Assembly: GCA_964527735.1 (NCBI GenBank)
Contig: CAZGPG010000004.1
Location: 1 to 64,000, forward strand
Direction: 5' to 3'
DNA: 64,000 nucleotides
Source of the DNA: JBEBVQ01 sp964527735
Lineage (GTDB): Bacteria > Bacteroidota > Bacteroidia > Chitinophagales > Chitinophagaceae
The position numbers and the translations under genes were made by a program. Below are positions 16,650-26,288 of the stretch, piece by piece; positions within the stretch are counted from its first letter, which is position 1; every line of letters begins with the position of its first letter. A model generated the notes under the pieces. That model was not told the DNA's origin. It ran no database searches and saw only the letters and a list, made by a program, of their open reading frames with translations.

Positions 16650-16758
16650 ATTGTATACCACTCATGTGGTCTGCTGTGACAAACGCGCTGCCGGTAGTAT
16701 TCTGATGAGTAATGCTGTACTGAAAAATCAAAATTTTTCATCAAAGCAAAACAGAATC

Positions 16759-17967
16759 ATGAGCAACGCAACCGAACTCATCCACAGCATTCCGGTAGAT
16801 CCGCTGACCGGGGCTATTGCAGTACCCATCTATCAAACCTCCACCTTCGTGCAAGACGCTCCCGGCGTGAACCGGGGCTACGACTATGCCCGCAGCAACA
16901 ATCCCACCCGCGAAGCACTCGAAAAGATCATCGCGAAACTTGAAAACGGTGCATCCGCTTCTGCATTCGCCAGTGGTCTTGCTGCGATTGACGCCGTCGT
17001 GAAGCTCCTGCAAAGCGGTGATGAGATCATTGCCGTAGATGATATTTACGGCGGCGCCTTCCGGCTGTTTACGCAGATCTATGCCAAATTCGGCATCAAA
17101 GTGACGTACGTAGATACGGCGGATGTAGCCAACATTATTGATGCCATCACGCCGGCCACAAAGCTGATCTGGCTGGAAACACCCACCAACCCTACGCTGA
17201 AAATCAGCGACATCGCTGCCATCGCGCAAGTGGCAAAGCAAAACAAGCTGTTGCTTTGCGTGGATAACACATTTGCTTCACCGGTATTGCAGCAACCGCT
17301 CAACCTCGGCGCCGACATAGTCGTGCACAGCGCCACCAAATACCTCGGCGGGCACAGCGACCTGATCGCCGGCATCGTTGTCACTAAAACGAAAGAGCTT
17401 GGTGAGCAAATTGCTTTTATCCAGAACGCCAGCGGCGCTATCCTGTCGCCGCACGACAGCTGGCTGATCATCCGTGGCGTGGAAACACTCCACCTGCGTA
17501 TGCAGCAGCACAACAGGAATGCGCTGGAAATTGCAGAGTTCCTGGAAACACATCCCGCGGTGGACAAAATATATTATCCCGGCCTGCCCGGCCACTATAA
17601 CCACGACATAGCGCGGAAACAGCAAAGCGGATTCGGCGGCATTATCTCGTTCAGCCTGAAGGAGGATACGGAAGCTGCAGCGGCCCAAGTCGTGTGCGGT
17701 ACAAAATACTTTAAGCTCGCGGAAAGCCTCGGCGGCATCAAAAGCCTGCTTTGCCATCCGGCCAGCATGACGCACAAAACGATCCCGGCCGAAAAACGAC
17801 GCGCTGCCGGCGTGGCAGATAGTCTTATCCGCCTCAGCGTGGGGCTGGAAGACGCAGTAGACCTGATCCGGGATATAGATCAGGCGCTCGGCAGTATCAC
17901 ACAGAGAAAAGATCACGGATTAAACAGATTAAAGGATTACACGGATCAAACACATTTGACACATTAA
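16759..17967 (+). CDS. metB: Cystathionine gamma-synthase family PLP enzyme
   Basis: The protein has 402 residues from MSNATELIHSIP. An in-frame ATG at 16705 would add a short low-complexity tail and is not favoured. It belongs to the Cys/Met-metabolism PLP family: AVPIYQTSTF, YDYARSNNPTR, SGLAAIDAV, ETPTNPTLKI, VDNTFASP, and the PLP lysine in HSATKYLGGHSD. It joins cysteine or sulfide to an activated homoserine in methionine synthesis. CGS, gamma-lyase and O-acylhomoserine sulfhydrylase are hard to separate by eye, but the SAM riboswitch and the hom neighbour argue for the synthetic direction. The last about 20 residues after IDQALGS are repeat-derived. Confidence 0.88.
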   Translation: MSNATELIHSIPVDPLTGAIAVPIYQTSTFVQDAPGVNRGYDYARSNNPTREALEKIIAKLENGASASAFASGLAAIDAVVKLLQSGDEIIAVDDIYGGAFRLFTQIYAKFGIKVTYVDTADVANIIDAITPATKLIWLETPTNPTLKISDIAAIAQVAKQNKLLLCVDNTFASPVLQQPLNLGADIVVHSATKYLGGHSDLIAGIVVTKTKELGEQIAFIQNASGAILSPHDSWLIIRGVETLHLRMQQHNRNALEIAEFLETHPAVDKIYYPGLPGHYNHDIARKQQSGFGGIISFSLKEDTEAAAAQVVCGTKYFKLAESLGGIKSLLCHPASMTHKTIPAEKRRAAGVADSLIRLSVGLEDAVDLIRDIDQALGSITQRKDHGLNRLKDYTDQTHLTH

Positions 17968-18005
17968 CCACATTTCCAAATTAGCTCATTTCCAAATTTT
18001 CAAAT
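17910..18005. repeat. Repeat-like sequence at the metB end and metB-hom gap
   Basis: From about 17910 the sequence reads as short near-repeats of the kind GGATTAAACAGATTAAAGGATTACACGGAT, written here only as a pattern, followed by two copies of CATTTCCAAATT (17970s and 17990s) and a similar TTTTCAAATT. Its first part encodes the extra C-terminal tail of the enzyme. Such AT-rich short direct repeats look like dispersed intergenic repeats. Confidence 0.4.
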
Positions 18006-18009
18006 TAAA

Positions 18010-19278
18010 ATGTCCATACCACAAAAACAACTCACCATCGGCCTGTTTGGCTTTGGCGTAGTCGGCGAAGGCCTGTATAAGGTTTTAAACCAAACCACCT
18101 CGCTTAATGCGACCATCCGTAAGGTCTGTATCAAGCACCCGGATAAGCAGCGTAATGCACCGGCAGAACTGTTTACCACAGATCCTGCTGTTTTACTCAA
18201 CGACCCTGAGATCAATGTGATCGTAGAGCTGATCGACGATGCAGCTGCTGCATGGACGATCGTAAGCAGTGCGCTGTCTTCCGGCAAAGCAGCCGTGAGC
18301 GCCAACAAAAAGATGATAGCCGAACGGCTGTCAGAACTGCTGGAACTGCAACATACGCACAATACGCCGTTCCTCTACGAATCCGCCTGCTGCGCCAGTA
18401 TCCCCGTGATCCGGAATCTTGAAGAATATTATGACAATGATCTGCTGCAAGGCCTGCAGGGAATAGTAAACGGATCTACGAACTATATTCTTACCCGCAT
18501 CAGCGAAGACGGTCTTGATTTTCAGCAGGCGCTGAAGCTGGCTCAGGAAAAAGGCTTTGCCGAAAGCGATCCTTCGCTTGACATAGAAGGTATTGATGCT
18601 GTCAACAAACTGACCATACTCCTGACACACGCTTATGGACTGGTGTCTCATCCTTCACAACTGGTGCATACTGGTATTCACAAGCTGCATGCGCAGGATG
18701 CCGTATTTGCAAAAGAAAAGCAGTTCGACATAAAGCTGGTTGCCCAGGCGCGCAAGCTGAAGGACGGAAAGATCGCCGCTTTCGTACTGCCGCAGTTTGT
18801 GAAAAGAGACAGCCTGCTGGCCGACGTCCGCAATGAATATAATGGTGTGATCATTGAAAGTGGTCTGGCTGAAGAGCAATTTTTTTACGGTAAAGGTGCG
18901 GGTGGATTCCCGACTGCTTCTGCCGTACTGAGCGACTTGTCTGCACTGCGCTATGATTACCGGTACGAATACAAAAAGCTGTACCGGGAAACCCAATCAG
19001 CATTAACCGACAATTTTTACCTCCGCGTATATGTGAGCTTTGACAGCCTGGCTCAAGTGCCGCACGGGCTATTTGAGCGGATTGATGAATGGAGCAGCAA
19101 TGACCGGCGTTGTACGATATCGGGCATCCTTCATTTCTCACGGCTGCGCGATGGCTGGTGGAAGCAGCACAATACCTCGCTGGTGCTTTATCCGGAAGCG
19201 ATCGTCGAGCAGGATGGCTTTACCGCCCAACCCAAAGCCGCAGAACTGGTGGATATACTCGGAGCAGAGCTGGTGTAG
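18010..19278 (+). CDS. hom: Homoserine dehydrogenase
   Basis: The protein has 422 residues. An N-terminal Rossmann motif, GLFGFGVVGEGLYKVL, binds NAD(P). SANKKMIAE, GIVNGSTNYILTRI and GFAESDPSLDIEGIDAVNKL are the signatures of the catalytic domain, which reduces aspartate semialdehyde to homoserine. The C-terminal part is divergent and not a clear ACT domain. It is the second gene of the SAM-riboswitch operon, so homoserine supply is coupled to methionine demand. No homoserine acyltransferase is in the window. Confidence 0.92.
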   Translation: MSIPQKQLTIGLFGFGVVGEGLYKVLNQTTSLNATIRKVCIKHPDKQRNAPAELFTTDPAVLLNDPEINVIVELIDDAAAAWTIVSSALSSGKAAVSANKKMIAERLSELLELQHTHNTPFLYESACCASIPVIRNLEEYYDNDLLQGLQGIVNGSTNYILTRISEDGLDFQQALKLAQEKGFAESDPSLDIEGIDAVNKLTILLTHAYGLVSHPSQLVHTGIHKLHAQDAVFAKEKQFDIKLVAQARKLKDGKIAAFVLPQFVKRDSLLADVRNEYNGVIIESGLAEEQFFYGKGAGGFPTASAVLSDLSALRYDYRYEYKKLYRETQSALTDNFYLRVYVSFDSLAQVPHGLFERIDEWSSNDRRCTISGILHFSRLRDGWWKQHNTSLVLYPEAIVEQDGFTAQPKAAELVDILGAELV

Positions 19279-19316
19279 GAAATGTAAGTTAATGGCAATG
19301 GCTTCGGACAGAGCCA

Positions 19317-19370
19317 CTTCGACGGGCTCAGCAACCGACATTAAAGGACGGTGGCTGAGCCCCGTCGAAG
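19317..19370. repeat. REP-like palindromic hairpin between convergent genes
   Basis: CTTCGACGGGCTCAGCAACC (19317-19336) and a nearly exact reverse complement (19350-19370) form a long stem with a 13-base loop. The word CTTCGACGGGCTCAGC resembles dispersed REP-like elements. It sits between hom and the T9SS protein gene and may end transcription from both sides. Confidence 0.75.
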
Positions 19371-19383
19371 CCCATTCTTCGGA

Positions 19384-21732
19384 TCAGCGAACTAATGTCA
19401 CCTCTCCATTTTTTTTCATCACTTCTCCCGTCAAAGTTTCTATTTCAATCTGGTAAAAATAAATACCCATCTCGACAGGGTGACCTTTGTGAAATCCATC
19501 CCATCCTTTATTATCATTAATCCCGGTGGTACTCCAAATAAGTTTCCCCCATCTGTCAAACACATTAAACGTACGTATGCGAACAGCATCTCCCCCGGTC
19601 CGTATGCCGAAATAATCATTACGCCCGTCTCCGTTAGGACTGAAAGCGGAAGGAATGAAAATATGCGGATTAACAAGGACTCGGAGTGCTGCGCTGTCAG
19701 CACAGCCATCCTCTGATATCGCATATACAAAATATGTTCTTGAAGAATCTGCTGTAAGTTCCTGCTGATCGGCATGCTGATCGGCAAATAAGTGCGCGGG
19801 TCGCCAGTACGATACAGCGTACCTGTTATCTGCATGTGTAGTTAGCGTAAAGCGGTTGCCAGCATCAATCATGTCTGCATCAGACTCAAGTGATAATGTA
19901 AGCGATGTTATCCGGATCCACTGGATGGCAGTATCACTGCAATGCAGCGTATGGGCAATCAAAGTGGCCGGATACATTCCGGGGGTTGTGTATACGTGAC
20001 TAAAATGCTTTTCATTGCCTTTGCCAATATCATCGCCTGCATACCATTCCCACGATAGAACGAGACTATCGGAGGTCTTGTTCACAAACTCAGCAAGCGC
20101 TTGTGTGCACAGCACACTATCTGCCGTAAAAGAAGCGGTTTGCTTGTGAAAGGGATGAATGGTAAATGGAATAATCGTATCGCAACCTGAAGAAGAGCTT
20201 ATCATTAAACGGTATATGCCGGGTAGCAACCCATGAAAAGTGTCACCGTCTCTTCCCTGTGAGGTGCGGAGAATATGTCCATCGTTGGCAGCCCAGGTAA
20301 ACGTAAATAGTGTAGTATCCCCGGAGGCCGGCACTACCGTTGCTTCACCCTGAAACTGATCAGGGCAGGAATAGGCTTCGGGAATGGACAGCAGAGGATA
20401 GGATGTCATAGTAACATGGAAACTGTCCCGGAAGTAATTACATCCATGCATATAGGATACAACATACAAACCGGCTTGCGATACGGCTCGCTGCGGGGCA
20501 GTACTGCTGTCGTCCCAGAGAATATTTTCACCATTCAGGTTTATCTCCAACACCTTACTTTCACCCGGGCACAAAGAAATATGGTGCAGAGAAAATGTAG
20601 TGTCCCTGCGCCAGACAGGGATATCATTCGGGAAGCCATGGGTTGCCCTGGTGCCAGGAACGAGTGGTATCGCATTCAGCACGACCTGGCAGGCCAGTCC
20701 CTGCTCATTCGGCTGGTTGATCACATGCAGGGAATCCGTGTCATTTCTTGAAAAATATAGTTTGCCGTCAGGGCCGGCCTTGATGCTCCCGAAATTGGAA
20801 GAGGGATGTGTATATAACAATGTCTTTGATGCGGTCACGGCAGCCGGAGTCGGCTGGTCAAGATCAAACTGGTAGAGAAAAGAAGGTGCATTGTAAGAGG
20901 TGGCGGCATATATCTTGCTGTTGTCGGGAGAAAAGCACCCACCCTGGTAGTGCTCATTAGGATCTATGGCATATGGATTGGATAACAGCCCGGTTGCGGG
21001 GTCAAAATCATAGATCTCAAGCCCACGGTAATCGTCCCGGTTACAGGCAATCATCTTACGTCTGTCAGGTGAAAATTTCATTGTGCCGTAACCATATGCT
21101 CCTGCAAAGCCTAAAATACCGACAGGAGATATGACAGGAGTTGTATTGAGACCATTTGCCGTTATTTCATAGGCTTTATATTCATGACTGTTATGTGAGC
21201 GTACGACCAGCCAAATATTACAATTGTCTCCTGCCACGGCAGTCATTTTCTCGGTTAAATTCTGATCAAGCAATATAGCGCGCTGCCCTGTAACTACATC
21301 TCCCAATCCGTTTCTGAGGCTCATATCAACAACGCTGTAGTAAAGTCTGCCCCGGCATGACGAGCCGCAGAGCGACTCAAGCGAGAATACGTAATAACGC
21401 GTGGAGCTTTCGGGAACGGGCACGATAGCGGCGGCCTGAGAAGAAGAGTTGGTATGTACATTCACATCTCCATTATTCATAATCAGATGGTTCCTGTTCC
21501 AGATAAATTCACCATTTGTATAAAACAGCAGCCGCCCGGATGCATCACATACAGACGCACCGTCTTCCTGTACATCTATAGCGGTGCGAATGGCCGTCGG
21601 CACCGGCTGGTTAAAATCAAGTCCGGCATTTCTGCCAAATGCCCAGACATTTTCTTCCCCCTGTGCGTGAACAGCAGAAGGCAAGAGAATGGTATAAGCC
21701 GCTAACAATACAGTTAATAAGGGTTTTTTCAT
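19384..21732 (-). CDS. T9SS-exported protein with PKD domain and type B (CHU_C) sorting domain
   Basis: The protein has 782 residues from MKKPLLTVLLAAY, which gives a clean signal peptide ending at HAQ. Residues 20-370 look like a beta-propeller: ENVWAFGRNAGLDF, FSPDRRKMIACNR, FSPDNSKIYAATSYN and GPDGKLYFSRND. Then come Ig/PKD-like domains with FTWAANDG and SWEWYAGDDIGKGNEKHFSHVY. The end carries the gliding-motility-associated C-terminal domain: IPSAFSPNGDGRNDYFGI, FNVFDRWGKLIW, GWDGFHKG, MGIYFYQIE and a final VTLVR. It should cross the outer membrane through T9SS and stay on the surface. Ligand unknown. Confidence 0.88.
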   Translation of the reverse strand: MKKPLLTVLLAAYTILLPSAVHAQGEENVWAFGRNAGLDFNQPVPTAIRTAIDVQEDGASVCDASGRLLFYTNGEFIWNRNHLIMNNGDVNVHTNSSSQAAAIVPVPESSTRYYVFSLESLCGSSCRGRLYYSVVDMSLRNGLGDVVTGQRAILLDQNLTEKMTAVAGDNCNIWLVVRSHNSHEYKAYEITANGLNTTPVISPVGILGFAGAYGYGTMKFSPDRRKMIACNRDDYRGLEIYDFDPATGLLSNPYAIDPNEHYQGGCFSPDNSKIYAATSYNAPSFLYQFDLDQPTPAAVTASKTLLYTHPSSNFGSIKAGPDGKLYFSRNDTDSLHVINQPNEQGLACQVVLNAIPLVPGTRATHGFPNDIPVWRRDTTFSLHHISLCPGESKVLEINLNGENILWDDSSTAPQRAVSQAGLYVVSYMHGCNYFRDSFHVTMTSYPLLSIPEAYSCPDQFQGEATVVPASGDTTLFTFTWAANDGHILRTSQGRDGDTFHGLLPGIYRLMISSSSGCDTIIPFTIHPFHKQTASFTADSVLCTQALAEFVNKTSDSLVLSWEWYAGDDIGKGNEKHFSHVYTTPGMYPATLIAHTLHCSDTAIQWIRITSLTLSLESDADMIDAGNRFTLTTHADNRYAVSYWRPAHLFADQHADQQELTADSSRTYFVYAISEDGCADSAALRVLVNPHIFIPSAFSPNGDGRNDYFGIRTGGDAVRIRTFNVFDRWGKLIWSTTGINDNKGWDGFHKGHPVEMGIYFYQIEIETLTGEVMKKNGEVTLVR

Positions 21733-21808
21733 AACTTTTATAATATCATACACCCCCGGCAACAATATAGATAAAAGTTGCCGGGAGTGACGTTATAAAT
21801 ACCTCAGA

Positions 21809-22894
21809 TCAATCTTTGACACAACGTACCGAGCGTCCCGTTCCCCGATGACCGGACCAGGTGGCGCTTGCGCTTCCGCTATCGAATGACATCATGTAGC
21901 CGGTTGACCCGATTCCGGGGCTATTTGCATCAGGAGTGGCTGTCCAATAATTACCTGCGGCCCCGGCGGAGCTGATTGAGCCATTACTTGCGCTTCTGAA
22001 TCCGGCCATCGGCATTTTAAGATTTGACTGGGAAGCCAATTGCTGATTTGTTATATTCTCCAATGTGAGGACATTAATCCACTCTGTCCTGCTGGGCATA
22101 TGCCAGTCGGGCCCGATCATGTGACAGGGATCAATGCCGTTTGTTGCTGTGGCGGCATCCCCGCTCCAGGAATCAGGGTTATCCTGCCCGTTTTGCCACC
22201 ATGCAGGATTGGCTGTTGTTCCACCTCCTACATAAAAGTGGGGGGTTCCATTACCCAAAGCAGTAGGGTCGTTGGGAGATAACCTGATGGCACGTAAGGT
22301 GTCGCTGTTTCTGATCTGGTGCCCGTCGTCCCAACGTCCCCATTGAAACAAATCTCCGTACGCCGATGCGTCTTTGCCTGAATATGCTACACGGTCAGCA
22401 CCTAAATTTTGCTGTAACCAGATTTTCCCGTCCGCTGCACGTACCGTAGCATAGGTTACTTTTTTCCCTCCATAAAAAAACGTTACACACCCTGTTGACC
22501 CCGGGGTCACGTCCGGATCGGAGCAGCCATCATTATTTCCGGAACCGCCGCCTGGTTTTAACGACATCCACGTTCCGCCTGTCCACACATAAACGCCGAA
22601 ACCTTCAAAGCCATCGGTAATCCTCGCTCCGGTATTGTATACCATAGCGCCTTCGGAAGGCTGACCGGCAATTCCCCACGTCGTGCTGGCAGGGAAAGTG
22701 GCTGCGTCGCTGAAGTCAACATATGGTAGTACGAGCGCTTTCCAGTCGGTTGCGGCAGCGGCAGAATTATTGCTCAGCTCCAACACGGCTGCAGAATTAA
22801 GCGTGCCGGCAGCATCGTGTCCGATCTTAACCTGCGCCGTTGACATCAGGCTTATTGAACACATAAACGCAGTAGATAGAATTATCTGTTTCAT
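21809..22894 (-). CDS. Exported FISUMP-type (major paralogous domain) protein
   Basis: The protein has 361 residues. A signal peptide, IILSTAFMCSISLMSTAQ, precedes a tail-fibre-like beginning (VKIGHDAAGTLNSAAVLELSN) and the Fibrobacter succinogenes major paralogous domain: VRAADGKIWLQQNLGADRVA, DLFQWGRWDDGHQIR, GPDWHMPSRTEWINVLTLEN, NYWTATPDANS and GRSVRCVKD. It lacks a recognisable T9SS domain. It starts 20 bases after the stop of the gene encoded upstream at 22915-24042, so the two are probably cotranscribed. Confidence 0.85.
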   Translation of the reverse strand: MKQIILSTAFMCSISLMSTAQVKIGHDAAGTLNSAAVLELSNNSAAAATDWKALVLPYVDFSDAATFPASTTWGIAGQPSEGAMVYNTGARITDGFEGFGVYVWTGGTWMSLKPGGGSGNNDGCSDPDVTPGSTGCVTFFYGGKKVTYATVRAADGKIWLQQNLGADRVAYSGKDASAYGDLFQWGRWDDGHQIRNSDTLRAIRLSPNDPTALGNGTPHFYVGGGTTANPAWWQNGQDNPDSWSGDAATATNGIDPCHMIGPDWHMPSRTEWINVLTLENITNQQLASQSNLKMPMAGFRSASNGSISSAGAAGNYWTATPDANSPGIGSTGYMMSFDSGSASATWSGHRGTGRSVRCVKD

Positions 22895-22914
22895 AGATGT
22901 TTGTTTTTATTTGA

Positions 22915-24042
22915 TTATTTTTTTACTATTTGGATGGTTGAAAGCGGGCCTGCTTCATGCGCGAGGTGAACCTGGTAAATACCGGCAGATAACCCTGCTA
23001 CCGGTAAATGTATCGTCTGAATACCTTCATGCACTGCCAGCTCCCCGGTATTGATCAGCCTGCCGGTTATATCTGTCAGGCGGTATTGCAACGCGATACT
23101 GCCATCTGATTCAATCCTCAATTTAGCCTGGTCAATAAAGGGATTCGGATAAACCGTCGTTCGCAGAACAATGTTTTCATCAGACCGGGGGACGATCGAG
23201 GTATAAAAACGGCCTAATGAGGAATCGGTATTACTGGATTTTGAAAAATATGTCATCGGGGATATTCCCGCCGGAATTGTAAAAACACCTGTATGCTGCA
23301 TTCCGCCGGACGGTGCACCGATGCTCCATCTCATACCATTATCGGCCATTTGCTGCGTTACGAATGCCGCATCCCGGTCAAAGCCCAATGCCTCTGTAGA
23401 TACATTATGAGTAAGTGTTACAACAGCTTCTCCGGCTACGTCTGATGCAATGTACCAGGCTCTGTCTATACCGCTGTTTCTGTTATATACGGTTGCACCA
23501 GCATTATCATAATCTTTTACCTGAACACTGATGATACGGTTAGCCGCATTATTACTGATATGCACAGGCGTGTAATCGCCTGCTGCGAGACTGGATCCGA
23601 CCGGAAAGATGAAGCTGGTGTTTTGATCAATCGCTGCTTTTACCATTCCCTGGCCGTCCGAAACAATATATTTTTCTGCATCGGCGCCTGTTTGCGTTGC
23701 GCCCGTCTGAAACGAAAGGCCGGCATCTCCGAGATTTATTTTACCACCTGAGAACAGCAACCCTTCGCCAATTTGCACATCGGATACAAGTGCAATATTT
23801 GAGGCGGCATTAACATGAAGAGCAGGTATTACATGGCCTGATGCATCCAGCTTTTGTGATGGCCCGGATAATTTGTTCAATAGCAGATAGCCTGTTCCGT
23901 AAAGGTCCCCTTCGATGTTTACGTCTGCCGGTGTCGCAAATGTCTCCTGGCTGCCGATCTGCATATTGCCGGCGATACGTACCTGCCCATGGAGCTGCAG
24001 ACATCCCTGCATTAAGGTAAATAGTAAAACTTTATATTTCAT
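22915..24042 (-). CDS. T9SS type A sorting-domain protein
   Basis: The protein has 375 residues. The signal peptide is MKYKVLLFTLMQGCLQLHGQ. The body is beta-rich with repeats such as GNMQIGSQETFATPADVNIEGD and ALHVNAASNIALVSDVQIGEG. The end has the Por-type A domain: VYPNPFIDQAKLRIESDG, YRLTDITGRLINTGEL, LSAGIYQVHLA and a basic VKK tail. It probably is a secreted or surface protein made together with the FISUMP protein. Substrate or role not recognised. Confidence 0.85.
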   Translation of the reverse strand: MKYKVLLFTLMQGCLQLHGQVRIAGNMQIGSQETFATPADVNIEGDLYGTGYLLLNKLSGPSQKLDASGHVIPALHVNAASNIALVSDVQIGEGLLFSGGKINLGDAGLSFQTGATQTGADAEKYIVSDGQGMVKAAIDQNTSFIFPVGSSLAAGDYTPVHISNNAANRIISVQVKDYDNAGATVYNRNSGIDRAWYIASDVAGEAVVTLTHNVSTEALGFDRDAAFVTQQMADNGMRWSIGAPSGGMQHTGVFTIPAGISPMTYFSKSSNTDSSLGRFYTSIVPRSDENIVLRTTVYPNPFIDQAKLRIESDGSIALQYRLTDITGRLINTGELAVHEGIQTIHLPVAGLSAGIYQVHLAHEAGPLSTIQIVKK

Positions 24043-24238
24043 AATTCATCTATTTAAGTTATACAATTCCGGATAATGAAACCTGTACAATAATAATTTT
24101 CCGGCGATTATTGTTGTTTCATTTCTCAAAATTAGTTTCATTAGCCGGCGTAGGAAATAAGTTATTTACTCAATTATTTTGCTGTTTTCTGAGTAGATCA
24201 CTTAATTTTATTTCAACCAGAGCGTGATATAAATAAAT

Positions 24239-26272
24239 TTGATTCATTTCAACGTATATACAGGCCGCATTTTAACTTATTGTACACTACTATTTATTTT
24301 TGGGTGTGCCGTTAATTTGTATGGACAGAACAACATAACCTATCCGGAGAAAGATTATATCCGGACAGACGGGCTTTTGATATATGATACAGGTTATATC
24401 CGCAGCCTCATCCGGACAGGTAAAGCAGCCGGGTTGAAACATGCGGACAGCGCCATACCTGTTTTTGAAAATGTATTATATGCAAGTGTGGTAAGCGATT
24501 ATGTGAGCGGAGTAAATGCCGCTGTATATCATCTGGGTGATCTTTACGAGAAAACAGCCATGTACGAAAAATGTCTGTTTGTTTTTAACAATCTGCTTTC
24601 TTATTGCTCCGGGAATGCCGGTTTACAAACGGCGCTGCCATCTATTCATAATGGTATCGCGAATATCCACAGGACCTATGGTAATTATGAGATGGCTTCA
24701 GATCATTATTATAAAGCTCTTGCCATCGCAAAAAAACAAGGTACGACAGACTGGTCAGCCAGCATTTATAATAACATGGGGTCAGTACTTATCCCGCTGG
24801 AACAATATGACCAGGCTATGTTTTATCTCAATAAAGCTGAAATGCTTGCGGATAAAAAACAGGCGTATGAAGCGCTGGGGTTTGCTTCAATGAACAAAGG
24901 TCTGATTTATATGAAATGGCAACAGTGGGACTCCAGCTTTCATTTCTTTACCAAAGCATTGCATATCGGCCGGGCGCACGATCTGACACAGCTCATTTAC
25001 CTCACGCTTACCAACCTGGGGGATATGTATCTCTCGAAAAGCGAACCGGATAAAGCAATTGTGTATTTGCAGCAGACGAATAAAGTGGCCGGTGAAATCT
25101 TTCCTTATTATCATGCTGCGGCCTTACATCTGACCGGTAAAGCTTACCTGGCTAATCATAAGTATGAACTGGCAAAAGAGTATCTGGAGCGTGCAATGTT
25201 GATTGCAAGACAATACGGCTTAAATGAGAATGCTGTTACAACTTATGGAACACTCGCTGATCTGCATGCGGCCGGAGGCCATTATCGCAAGGCTTTCCAG
25301 CAGATGTCCGCATACACACGGTTAAAGGACAGCCTGGCCGGCCAAATGGTTAAGAATAATATTAGCCTCCTGGACATCCGGTACCGGACGGCTGAGCGGG
25401 AGCGGGATATTGCGCTGAAAGAATTACATATTAATAAACAACAGCAACGGCTTGAAAGGAAAAACATATGGATAGCAGGAAGCATCACCGGTGTATTTGT
25501 GCTGGGCGTTATGCTTATCGGGGCTTACCACAGTCATCAGCAAACAAAACGTTACCAATCCAGCAAAATACAAATGTTGCAGCAGGAACGTGAAATAGCA
25601 ATGCTTAAAGCTATGGTGAAAGGAGAAGAGAAAGAGCGCACCCGGATGGCGCGTGAATTGCATGATGGTATTGTAAGTCAGTTGCTGGCAGTTACGCTGA
25701 ATATGGACTCCATATACAAGAGCGGAAACGGTGTTATGGCACGCGGAGAACTGGAGGATGTGCTGCATCAGTTGAAAGACGCGACGGCAGAACTTCGGAA
25801 AACCGCACACAATTTACTGCCCGGACTGCTGCTGGAAAATGGCCTTGCGTCTACTGTTGCCGCATTATGCAGCAAAACGGAAAAGAATACGCGCATTGCT
25901 GTACGGTTTCAGGAATACGGGATTATTCCCCGGCTGGAGCCGGATATAGAATTATCGCTTTACAGAATAATTCAGGAGCTGGTACAGAATGTCCTGAAGC
26001 ATGCTTCCGCTTCACGTTTGCTTGTACAACTGAGCTGCCGGAACGGACTGCTGAGCATTACTGTAGAAGATAACGGAAGCGGATTTCCCGCAGACCAGAT
26101 CATTCAGGAAGGGAAAACGGGATTGTCTGACATCCGCCAGAGGATCATGTCCATGAATGGTATTATGGAAATCCATAGCGGAGGGGGTCATGATCAGGGT
26201 ACTGCCATATATATTGAATTGCCTGTGGCCGAAGAGCCGGCAGTGATATCTGAACGGAACGTTTCATTTTAA
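24239..26272 (+). CDS. TPR-containing sensor histidine kinase (NarL type)
   Basis: The protein has 677 residues. The only start that fits is a TTG at 24239 (a stop lies just upstream and the next ATG would lose the signal peptide). A signal or anchor segment is followed by about 350 residues of TPR-like helices (ASIYNNMGSVLIPLEQYDQA, FASMNKGLIYMKWQQWDSS). A membrane helix lies near 410-430, a HisKA_3 domain has RELHDGI with His475, and the HATPase is intact: QELVQNVLKHA, VEDNGSGFP, GLSDIRQRI. It probably senses a periplasmic signal through the TPRs and phosphorylates the regulator 17 bases downstream. It is divergent from the T9SS operon at 24042. Confidence 0.88.
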   Translation: MIHFNVYTGRILTYCTLLFIFGCAVNLYGQNNITYPEKDYIRTDGLLIYDTGYIRSLIRTGKAAGLKHADSAIPVFENVLYASVVSDYVSGVNAAVYHLGDLYEKTAMYEKCLFVFNNLLSYCSGNAGLQTALPSIHNGIANIHRTYGNYEMASDHYYKALAIAKKQGTTDWSASIYNNMGSVLIPLEQYDQAMFYLNKAEMLADKKQAYEALGFASMNKGLIYMKWQQWDSSFHFFTKALHIGRAHDLTQLIYLTLTNLGDMYLSKSEPDKAIVYLQQTNKVAGEIFPYYHAAALHLTGKAYLANHKYELAKEYLERAMLIARQYGLNENAVTTYGTLADLHAAGGHYRKAFQQMSAYTRLKDSLAGQMVKNNISLLDIRYRTAERERDIALKELHINKQQQRLERKNIWIAGSITGVFVLGVMLIGAYHSHQQTKRYQSSKIQMLQQEREIAMLKAMVKGEEKERTRMARELHDGIVSQLLAVTLNMDSIYKSGNGVMARGELEDVLHQLKDATAELRKTAHNLLPGLLLENGLASTVAALCSKTEKNTRIAVRFQEYGIIPRLEPDIELSLYRIIQELVQNVLKHASASRLLVQLSCRNGLLSITVEDNGSGFPADQIIQEGKTGLSDIRQRIMSMNGIMEIHSGGGHDQGTAIYIELPVAEEPAVISERNVSF

Positions 26273-26288
26273 CCTTTATTTTTGCGAT

